Shown here: in pieces, positions 23,601 to 35,600 of the stretch | Numbering within the stretch: position 1 is the stretch's first letter | Layout of the letters: each line of letters opens with the position of its first letter | Assembly (NCBI GenBank): GCA_943736015.1 | Contig: OX031062.1 | Location: forward strand, 60,810,962 to 60,874,961 | Reading direction: 5' to 3' | Length of the DNA stretch: 64,000 bases | DNA from: Tridacna crocea | Taxonomy: Eukaryota; Mollusca; Bivalvia; Cardiida; Cardiidae | Program-made: the position numbers and the translations under genes | Notes under the pieces: model-generated | Database searches by the model: none | Told to the model about the DNA's origin: nothing | What the model saw: the letters and a program-made list of their open reading frames with translations, nothing else

Positions 23601-26600
23601 CTGGTCTGGGAGGGAAAAAAGACTAATCCAGAAACATTCATAGGAAACAGAAGTGTCTAGATTAAAATAGCTTAACTGTATTTCAGGCCGAGCTCATACT
23701 TTCTGACCTAATTTGAACTTGCCCAAGACTTTACAAAGACAAACATTCGGACTATAAATGTGGCCTCTAGAGTGCACAGAAGGTCATTGATTGATGAATG
23801 CATGTTGGTTGGTTGGTTGTATTGGGGTTTAACCCATTACCACTCAATCCCTACTTTTGACGCCCCTGAGAAAGAAGCCTTTAGAAAACATTTTGGGAAA
23901 AGGAGAAAATGCTGGTAACCACAAAACAAACTTCAAATTTTCAGTCACTTTTATTTTGTTGTCTGCAAATGCCTTCAATTTGGATTGGACCAGTCTAAAA
24001 TAGTGTCGTTTGGTAATGGGTTAACACCACTTTAACAGCTAAGGTCATATCATGGCAGTCGGTGACGCACATGTGTTTCCTGGCTTTCTCATACCAGTAC
24101 TAACACTACTTTCTTTCCAAAGCCACCGACTACTTTTCTCACATGCTTCAGCAGAGGTGAGAAGCGAAAATACGCTGGAAAGAAAGTTCGCCTCAACCAG
24201 GTATCGAACTCACAACCACCAGGTCATGAGTCCAACACGCTCACCACTCAGCCACCCAGGCGGGCAATGAATGCATGACACACACCCGACACAGCACAAT
24301 CAGAAAAGCTTACCTTGCATACTTCATGGTCAGGTGAGCTAATAAGAGGGACAAACACACTTCAGACCGATTTAAAATAAATTTGAATCAGACAAAGTTT
24401 AAAATGTGATCCTTTTGAATGGACGTTATTTATTTTTCTGTTCAACAGTGCAAAATGTCAGAATCCCTCCAGCCTTGGCTGAAGACTGCATGTATTTGAG
24501 ATAAGCCAGTTCATAGCTGGAGATTATATCTATGAGGTTAAAACATCAATTGAGAAACAAGTTCTTACAGCTTATACTAGTCTCTCTCGATTTTGCTTCC
24601 TGAAAGCTAAACCAGTACTGGCGCCAATTGTGTGGGCCAATGAAAATTCCCAAAGTTGAGACCCGCTCCCATGTATCAAACCCAAAAAGACCTTATGGTT
24701 ACAAGGTCGATGCTCTACCATGGACACCACATATACCAAACAATATTTTAACTCTTTACCAAATGACAAAATTTTGGACAAGTCCAAATTGAAAGCATTT
24801 GCAGACGACAAAATAATTGTGAATCACAAGTTGAAGTTTGATTTGAAAATGGTAGAAAACATTGTGGGAGAAGGAGAAAATGCTAGTTACCAGCACTTTC
24901 TCCTTTTCCCATAATGATTTTAAAGGCTTTCTTTCATAGGGGTCGTTAAAAGTCGGGACTCAGTGGTAAGGAGTTAACAAGCCACAGAATCATGAGGCTG
25001 ACCATGTTCGCATTTTAGTCAAGGAAATAAAATCCCCTTTTGTACTACCTTAGTATCCTTGGCTTGCGAAGATGGAGGCTGATTTATCTTTTGATATGCT
25101 GGAAATTGATCAATAACAAACTTTATCAACCCAGGTCAGCCTGCGCAGACTGTGCAAGCTGACCTTATATAATTCGATTCTTTAAACCATTACCACACAG
25201 CAAAATTTTAGACCTATCCAAATTGAAAGCATTCTGCAGACAACAATATCAAAGTGGCTTAACTCTTTACCACACGACAAAATTTTAGACCGGTCCAAAT
25301 TGAAAGCATTTGCAAACGACAAAATAAAGGTGACTGAATAATTGAAATTAGATCTTGGAAGGGTAGAAAACACCGTGGGAAAAGGAGAAAATGCTGGTAA
25401 CCAGCATTTTCTCCTTTTCCTACAGTGTTTTCAAAAGGCTTCTTTCTCAGGGGCGTCAAAAGTAGGGATTGTGTGGTAAAGGGTTAAATGCTGCAATTTT
25501 GCTAGGATAGAGAAGAAAACTTTGTGGGAAAAGCAGAAAATTACCAGCATTTTCTCCTGTTCCCACAATGTTTTCAAAAGGCTTCTTCCTAAAGGTCAAC
25601 AGCAGTCGTCATTTTATGGTACAGGGTTAGGCAAATGCATTAAGCCATTACCACACAACCCAGACTTTTAGCGACCCTGTGAAAGAAGCCCATTTGAAAA
25701 AATTGTGGGAAAGGAGAAAATGCTGGTAACCAGCATTTTCTCCATTTCCCACAATGTTTTCTACTCTTCCCAATCCAAGTTTTATTTTCTTAGGTCACAT
25801 TTATTTTATCATCTGCAAATGCTTTCAATTTGGACCAGTCTAAAATTTTGTCGTTTGGTAAAGAGTTAAATTAACTCTTTACCACACAATCCCGACTTTT
25901 AACGACCCCCAGAAAGAAGCCTTTTGAAAACACTGTGGGAAAAGGAGAAAATGCTTTCCCACAATGTTCTCTACCCTTCCCATCCCAAATTTTAATTTTT
26001 CAGTCACCTTTATTTTGTCCTCTGCAAATGCTTTCAGTTTGGACTAGTCTAAAATTTTGTTGTTTGGAAAAGAGTTAAATTAACCTACTGTTCCACATAG
26101 CATAGCCAACATATATATAATATGTATCTTTAAAAATCCGCATCCCTACAGATGCACAATGGGTGTTTAGAGATGACACATAGCAACCCTTTCTGCAAGA
26201 CATCTACCTAGCAGAATCTGTTTAGCCCTCTACAATACAAGCTTTAAGAAAGCATTGTGGGAAAAGGAGAAAATGCTGATTAAAAGCATTTCTTCTTCCC
26301 TTTTCAAGACAAATTTTCTCTTTTGAACCACACTAAGTTGTTGTCTGCGAACATTGCAAATTAATTAATTTTGATGTCTGGAATGAGTTCAAAGCTGCTA
26401 GTCAAAGGTATGTGATAAGAAGGTGAAAATGTTGCAAATTAAAAGCTTTATTTAACTCTTTAACACACGAGAAAATTTTAGACTGGTCCAAATTGAAAGC
26501 ATTTGCAGACCACAGAATAAAGGTGACTGAACAATCGAAATTTGTTCTGGGAAGGGTAGAAAACACTGTGGGAAAAGGAGAAAATGCTGGTTACCAGCAT

Positions 26601-29600
26601 TTTCTCCTTTTCCCACAGTGTTTTCAAAAGGCTTCTTTCTCAGGGGCGTCAAAAATAGGGATTGTGTGGTAATGGGTTAATCAGAATACTGTATAATACA
26701 GAAAAACAATTTCAAAGCGACAGTGTAAATCAAAATCAGACTAAAAATCTCTGCAGACTGACAAAGCTATCATTTATCTTCCCTGTAACAGGAAACAGCT
26801 TAACTTTTTAACCACACAGGCCCAACTTTTAATGACCCTGTGGAAGAAGCCTTTTAAAAACATTGTGAGAAAAGAAGAAAATGCTGGTACCAGCATTTTC
26901 TCCTTTTCCCACAATGTTTTCTGCTCTTTCAAGGAAAAAAAAAAAAAGAGTTGTTTTTACTCCATTTAAATTTGTCTTCTGCAATTTAGACCGGCCCTCC
27001 ACTAGGACCCAGAAAGGTTCCCTATCGTAAAAATGACAGGAACTGGATGCTTTGGCACATCTTCGCAATGATCGGGAACCGTTCTTGGTGTTTCTTAAAG
27101 CCATCTGGAAATATTCTTAGTGTGTTGGGCCGATTCAGGATCAAAAAAGCTTCGGGATCCAAATTTCAAAAGTTTTAAAATTTGGACGCCGATCATTGAG
27201 TTCGGGGAAGTCTGTCGGGACCGTCGGCATCCCTTCAGCGATCATTCCGGACATTCTGAAACACATCGCGCATAATCCGGCAGCATTTGGCAAGGTTTCT
27301 TATTCAATCTGTCAGCCCGAGCAGTTCAGGAAAGATGACCAAATGCTTATAACTCGCCTATATATACCTCGGCTTTCACATCGCCAACATGTCGGCATTG
27401 ATTCTTAAATGCTTCTGTATGTTCTGCAAGTGAAGTGCAGCCATTCTGAGTGATCAGGAAACAATCAGTCAACAATCCTGGACCGATGGGCATTTTTCTA
27501 TACTGGATCTGCATACTTCGGTAAGATTTCGGTAAGATATCTGTATTAACCCTTTATTACACGGCAAAATTTCAGACCTACCCAAATTGAATGCATTTGA
27601 CAACAATTTTATAGTGGCTCAGATGATGCAATTTTTCTTTGATAGGAAAGAAAACTTCGTGGGAAAAGGAGAAATTGCTGCTTACCAGCATTTTCTCCTC
27701 TTCCTACAATGTTTTCAGAAGATTTTTTGTCTGTGTCATAAAAACCAGGGATTGTTTGGTAAACAGTTAAATTAAAAAGAAATTGACACAAAATATGTGA
27801 CAAGTATTAAATTAACCAAGAAATAAACACTTTACATTTTTTTATCAGAATCAGTTTGATTCAAACATACCTAGAGCAAGGGCCTCAGCTGTGGCTATGC
27901 GATGCCTCTTCCAAGATCATTCAAACATGACAATGATCTTGGTATAAGCAATTTCTCCTTTTCTGATATTTTTTTTCCAACTAAAACTTTAATACCACAA
28001 TTTTCTCCTTTTTTCCCCCACAATGCTTTTCAAAAGGTTCTTTCTCTTTCTTTCTTACTGAAAAGTAGGGATTGTGTGGTAATGGGTTTACATCTTTCCT
28101 CCTTGTCTCATATGTTTTTCCAAAGTTTTCAATTGAAGGGGGATAGAAATTTTATTTGTACAAAAATGGACAGAAAAGGTTGGCTTTTCACCCCTAGAGC
28201 ACCAAATGAAAACCTAGAAGATCATTTTGGTCTTAACCCTTTACTCCATAGATACTCATTTCTACGCATTGCATGTAGGAGTCTTTGGAAAACATTGTGT
28301 CAAAAGGCGAAATTGCTCGTGACGAGCAATTTCACCTTTCGTCACAATGTTTTCTATGCTATCAAAAGGTGTCATATACACATAAGAAACAGCTTCATCC
28401 TTGCTGTTACTAATCAATTAGAGATACCATAGAAATGCCTTATGGGGTAAAGGGTAAAGGGTTAAAACTTGACCCAAATACAATGTCACGATTTTGAGGT
28501 TGCTCTTGTCTAAAGTGTTTCAGCATAGCAAACAGTGTAGATGCATGTTTTGTGCGGCCTGATCTATACTGGCCAAAAAAGGCATCCATAGATGTGAAAG
28601 GCACTTTAACTCTTTACCAAACAATCATGAAAGAAGCCTATAGAAAACATTGTGGGAAAAGAAGAGAATGCTGATTACCAGCATCTTCTCCTTTCTTCCA
28701 CAATATTTTCTACCCTTTTATGTATCAGTCAGAAATCATCATATCAGCAAGATTTCATTTGTTGTCTGCAGATGCTTTGAGTTTGGTTCAGTCTGAAAAT
28801 TTGATGTTTGGTAAAGAGATAACTCTTTAGCTAACGACAAAATTTTTGGACTTGTCCAAATTGAGAGCATTATTATGCAGCCGATGAAATAAATGTGATT
28901 GAAAAAATTGAAGCTTGACTTTAGAAGAATAGAAAACATTGCGGGAAAAGGAGAAAATGCTGGTTACCTGCATTTTTTCCTTTTCCCACAATGTTTTCAG
29001 AAGGCTTCCTCTTCTGGGTTGTAAAAACCAGGAATTGTTTGGGAATGGGTTAAGAGTTAAAAGCGAAATTGTACAATCATAATTCTGGTAACGTTATTCA
29101 GCATCTTTGCTCCTTGTCTTACAATGTTTTTCCAAAGTTTTCCTAGGCAGAGAAATTTTTGTTTGTACACAAATGGACTGAAAAGGTTTAAGTTTAAAAT
29201 AGGAACTGTACATATCCTAGCTACATGTAACAATATTTAACTTCCTCATTCTTATTGTTCAACATAGCTTGTGACTATTAACCCTTTACCAAACAATCCA
29301 CATTTTTAAAAACCCTGAGGTGGGAGGCCCGCGGAAACTTTGAGGTAAAAGGGAGAGAATACTGGTAAGAAGCATATTCTCCTTTTCCCACAATATTTTC
29401 TGTCCCTTAAAGGCAAAATTTGTCTTTTTGATTTACATTTAACATGTTGTCTGCAAATGTTTCCTATGTGGACAAGTCTAAAAGTTTATCGCCTGGTAGA
29501 GAGTTAGTAAATGAATAATGTATTTTTGATTTGAAAGTAGACCCTTTCATAACTTCAAGACTCAATACAGCTTTGACCAAATATCCCTCACACAAATGGA

Positions 29601-32600
29601 CAGAATAGATTGATTATAAATCTGCATGTTCTGTACAGTCTGATCTTGATCTACACCTTAGAGGCACCTATACACACTTATTAACTGATAACACATAAAT
29701 ATACCAATATGCCAATATTATCTCTTTACCAAACAACATGATTTTAGACTAGTCCAAATTCATTTGTAGGAGAACATATAAATATGACTAAAGTATTGAA
29801 ATTTGTTTCTCGTAGAGGAGAAAATATTGTGGAAAAAGGAGAAAATGCTGGTTACCAGCAGTTCTTTCCTTTTTCCACAATTTTTTCAAAAGCTTTCTAT
29901 CTCAGAATTGTTAGTAGTTGGAATCATGTTGTAAAGAATTAACTCTTCACCAAACAACAAAATAGTAGACTAGCCATAATTGAAAGCATTTGCAGATGAT
30001 AAAATAAATGTGACTGTAAAAATTAAACTTGGTTTTGGGATGGGTATTACCCGGTAGAAAACATTGTGGGAAAAGGTTACCAGCATTTTCTCATTTTCCC
30101 ACAGTGTTTTCCAAAGGTTTCTTTCTCAGGGTAGCCAAAAGTCAGAATTGTGTGGTTATGGGATACAGGAGGAATATAAAACAGTATTAGTGTAGAGTAA
30201 AATAAAGTGTTGGCAAGTCAAAGGTTATCATGTCTTGACATGCATGCCCTTCACAAAGCACTTTGTTATTCATTCTGTTTCATTTTCAGCTCTCTCAGTG
30301 CCAAGCTCTGGTAAAAGGGGGCTTGATGCATCTCTGCTGTGCAGATACATACCATAAGCGTAGCCAGGGTTAAAAAATATATACGCACACCAATGACTTT
30401 CTGCTTGACACTCATATGACAGTATGACGTCACATGAGGCGTACCATGTATTATTAAGCATGGAATATTTCCCAGTTAGCATTGAATCATTTCAACTAAC
30501 CTAATTAGTTTTGAAAAGCCAAACGAAAAACAAAAAGTAGGAAACAAAATTATGTATATGATATTGTTATCAACAACTTCAGTTACGGATTTTCCTTATA
30601 TGCATGTGCGTATGTTGCATAATGGGCGCTATGTCCTTGCATACAATCAGTTTTTTCTTACAACCAACTTAATCTGAAAGTTGATTGGTCCTTAGGCATG
30701 CAAAAAAACTCAAAGATAACATAAGATTTTGTCCCATGTCAGTCAGCACAGACTGCACAGGTTGCCATGGGCCAATACTTTTAAAACAACAGATGCATTA
30801 AGCCCCCTTTTAACAGAGCATAGCTCATTTGACAAAGATTTCCGTAGGATAGGTTTTTAACTTAACTCTTTACCACACTGCAAAATTGTATACTGGTTCA
30901 AAGTGAAAGCATTTGCAGACCACAAAATAAATGTGACTGAAAATTTGAAAATTGTTTTGTGAAGGGTAGAAAACATTGTGGGAAAAGGAGAAAATGCTGG
31001 TTACTAGCATTTTCTCCTTTTCCTACAGTGTTTTCAAAAGGCTTCTTTCTCAGGGTCGTCAAAAGTAGGGATTGTGTGGTAATGGGTTAAAGGTGGGTAT
31101 TTAGAATTTTTACATCTCACCAAATTAAAAATTATTTATATCACTGAAATTCATATGATAAAATAATACAAATCATTAATAATTAAGACTCATAAAATTA
31201 AAAAAAAAAAAAATGATGGTATTCCCTTAAAAGGCTACGTAGCCTCTTAAGGTATTTTTAGATTTAGCGCCAAAAATCAATAAAGCATTGTGGGAATGCC
31301 AAGTGACTGGCACGTAACTCATAACACTTAATTATTTTCCATAATGTCTTCTTCAGGCGCTATGTTTGAAACTTCGTTTGTGTATTCCGGTATGTAAATG
31401 AGCGAACTGACCATCTAAAAATAGAACGTGTCTCTTGTCGGTGTCGACCTGGGCTGTAGTAAATCTCTAATTTCTCGTGTTGTTGGACGGTGTTCGACTA
31501 CCGGGGTTTTATGAATGAAAATTAAAAGGCTTTGGGAGTATAAGGATGATTTTTTGCATTTTTTGTGAAATTTTCGACCCAAAATCTGAAGGGCCACCTT
31601 TAAAGGCTTGACTTTACTAGTCTATTAACTCTTTACCAAACGACAAACTTTTAGAATTGTCCAATTTGAAAGCATTTGCAGACAACAACAAATGTCACTC
31701 AAAAAATGATATTTGTTTTGGGAAGGATGGAAAACATTTTGGGAAAAGGAAAAAATGCTGGTTACCAACATTCTCTCCTTTTCCCAAATTGTTTTCAATG
31801 GGCTATTTTCTAAAGGGTCATTACAAGTCGGGTTTGTGTGTTCAAGAGTTAAGTGGGGGTACAGTTTTCTTGTCTAATAGAACAGAAAATTAGACCCAAG
31901 TTTTGACAGATTTTCAGGAAAAGACCCTAATTTTTGTCATTATCTCCCACTAGATGGCATTCTATAAATACTCATCTATCTAATTTGGGCATCCTGGGTA
32001 GAGAACCGAACCACTTTCCTACGCGACAACTGTTACTTTGAATTTCAAACTTAAGTAATCATTTACTCAATAAAACACTACCTAGTGCAATTCACTCAGC
32101 TATGATCAGCAGTTTAGAGAAATCTGGAGCTAAAGCAGGTCTCATTTCTCCTCAAACGTATTGATAAAAGCTATTTTCTACACTGCTACATTATAGAGTG
32201 TAATATTACATTCTGCCCGCTTTTGGGGCTAATGATGTGTCATATAAGACAGTCGAATCTTCAAAGAATATGACATGCACAGACAACGTAATCTTTATCA
32301 CTGGACGGCTCACATATTCATGTTTCCTGAGCATCAACAGTATCATGCTAGGATTCTGTAGAGCCTTGCTCATGGACAATCTCAGCAAGCTGGGATTCAA
32401 CACATTACTAAAAGAGTGAAATTCCTGTTTTTTTTCACTGAAAAGATTAAAATTAATGGTATTTTGTGCCCCTTTCATAATTACATACCCCATATCATAA
32501 AACAATCCACACATATACCACCTACTAAGGAGTTTCCTGGATTTTGCCAGACTTGGGCCTTGCAGGACCTTGCCAAAAGACCCTCCCAAAAAAGAAAAAC

Positions 32601-35600
32601 ATTCGATTCAGCAGGTAAGGATTTAACTCTTTATAAAACCACAAAGTTTTAAACTGTTCCAAATTGAAACCATTTGCAGAGGAAAATTTCACTGTTACAC
32701 AAAAAAAGATTTTTTTTTCTTTTAAAGGTAAGAAAACAATGTGGGAAAGGAGAAAATGCTGGTTACCAGCATTTTCTCCTTTTCTCACTATGTTTTCAAA
32801 AGGTTTCCTCCTCTGGGTCATTCAACCTCTGGATTGTGTGGTAAAGGATTAAACCAAAGGCTTCTAGTTTACTATTCCAAATGACAAATTTTAGACATCT
32901 AAATTTGAAACACCAACAAATTTAACATTTATAACAAATTACATGTAGCTTAATTTCTACAGAAAACATTATTGGAAAAAGAGAAAATGCTGGTTATCAG
33001 CTTCTTTCCCTAACCCACAATGTTTTCAAGGGCCTTTACACTCAGCGTTGTTCAAACTATAGGGACTGTCTGCTATAGGGACAAACACAGACCCTAACTC
33101 CCGAACGGAAAAGGAATTGTTCCATAACCATACTTTTATATGTAACTACCTCTTAGTCTAAGATAACCAGCAACATGAACATCTACAACAGGATGTGGTT
33201 AGATCAGTTATCTCTGAAATACTTAAAAATTTGTTAAAGTGATGTGTAATCAATTAATCAATCTAACTGATACTATCTGATTCTCTCAATCTGTAATATA
33301 ATCAACTTTTAAATATGAATAACAGGACTTGTGTTGTTGATTTTTACTTGCAATCTAGAATTGTTACAATTTGAGCAAACTATTACATCTGCTGATTCTG
33401 TACCTACATCATCCTAGGATGCCTTATAGGAATTTTATTTCATGCAAAAAAGTCTGCCATTTTTTTCTTCTGAATACAGATCAATAACAGGACTAAAACA
33501 TTTATCTTTCAAAATAAACCTGAACAAAAGACTGCCTTTCCATCCAACTACATGGCTATCTATTGACATCAAATTATTAGTTTCATACCAATATGAATTC
33601 CTGGAAGTTGATTTTGCATGTAATGCTAACAAATTGCAGACAATATTGACAATTTGGTTTTCTTAGATATACATAAACATTGAGTTACTGATTTAATTTC
33701 ACACAGACGGGTGGCAAAAAAGGTGAACAACTAGTCTTGGAAAATCTATTGTTCAACAAACATGTCATGGCCAGTGCGACACAGAACTGATGAAGGGGTA
33801 GGACTAGCGTTTTAACTTTTATTTACAGTTATGATTCTCAAGTTTCAAACAAGGCTTGTTATGTAAGAACAAGGCTTAGGTATAGTAGCGATACTACAAA
33901 ATTGAAAGGGTTAAATGAATGATCCAAAAGAAATTAGGTCTGTTTCATGTTTTTTGAAGCTGATTTTGATTCCCCCATACTTTTCAGAAATCCCCCATAC
34001 TTTTCAGAAATCCCCCATACTTTTCAGAAATCCCCATACTTTTTAGAAATCTCTCCCCCCCCCTCTACTTTTTAGAAATCCCCCATACTTTTTAGAAATC
34101 CCCCATACTTTTAAGAAATCCCCCATACTTTTCAGAATGATGGGGGACAGTCCCCAACTGTTTTCAAATCATGGATCAGACACTGTGTTATCTTGATTTA
34201 ACCCATTACCACACATTCCCTTCTTCTGACAACCCTGAGAAAGAAGCCAGTGGAAAACACTGTGGGAAAAGGAGAAAATGCTGGTAACCAGCATTTTCTC
34301 CTTTTCCCACAATGTTTTCTACCCTTTACAAAACAAATTTAAAATTTTCAGTCACTTTTATTTTGTCCTCTGCAAATGCTTTCAATTTGGACTAGCCTAG
34401 AATTTTGTTGTTCGGTTACGAGGTAAGGGTTTTTCATGGGAAGAGAGAGCTATGATTATGGAGCGTGCTTTTACTAGGAGAAATACGGTAAGTGGTGTCT
34501 TATGCAGTTGCTGATTTCAACACGATTTCAGTCCAATCATGGTGACAGTTCACATATATCATGTACTTCCTGGATTTCAGTGGTACTGGGATGGTCCAAT
34601 CCCAAATATAATACCCTGTGGAACCAGTGAGGTTTACACTTGTGGCCTCCAAGTGACGTCATGTCCTCACCATAACAGCCCCCCCTTCCCCAAAATGATT
34701 GTGATGCATTTAACCCTTTCCCAAACAATCCCCCGTTTTTACGAGTCAGGAATAGAAGCCTTTTGAAAACATAGTGAGAAAAGGAGAAAATGCTGGTAAC
34801 CAGCATTTTCTCCTTTTCCCACAATGTTTTGCAGGCTACCATATAGAAAAACCATCTTTTTAGCAACTGTTAATTTGTCATTTGCAAAATGCTTTCAATT
34901 TGGTCTGGTCCAAAATTTGCTGTTTGGGAAAGGGTTAAAACAACCGGCATAACATTTGTACCCGTGTCAAACAAATGTAAGAGGTCATCAGTTCAAGACA
35001 ATTGATGCACAAAGCTCTAATACTAGTAATCAGTAAAAATAATTGTTGGCAAGTGCTGTTTTGTCCAGCTTAAAAAATGGCTGTACGTTAACACCAAACC
35101 AATGCACTGGCGATGTCCGTGCAACTGTTATCAGCTGAACAACTCTACCCTGCCTATCCTGAAAAATGGTTGTTGCTTTTTGAAGTGATTATGTTGGTGC
35201 TGATTCACAATGTAGCGGTCTTGGGTTTGAATCATAATGTACATTTGTTAGCCCCGTCACTTGAACTCCCAGTTTGTGAAAATCACTGCCAGAAGCTCCT
35301 GAGCAAGTCTCTCTCAGAGATAATTAATATAATCAACATTACTAATTATAAACTTTTACCACACAATGCCAACTTTCAGAATAGATTTGTCAAAATTCGA
35401 GGCAAATGCATCCTCGGATACCCTGGGGTCTCCCTATTTGCTACGCTACATCAACTCCTGGGACAATTAATTGAATTTCCCTCGCTTTACCGCTGGCCGA
35501 ATGCTGGCTTTTCATTGGTTCCATCATCATTTTGTGATGGGCGAGTGGACTGTACGCTATGACATTTCGTATCAATTTTCGGTGGCTGATTCAAAGTTTT

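Noticed and set aside
32206-32589. Minus-strand open frame of 127 codons
   Set aside because: Its C-terminal part is the 350-bp element translated, and the rest has no recognisable domain.
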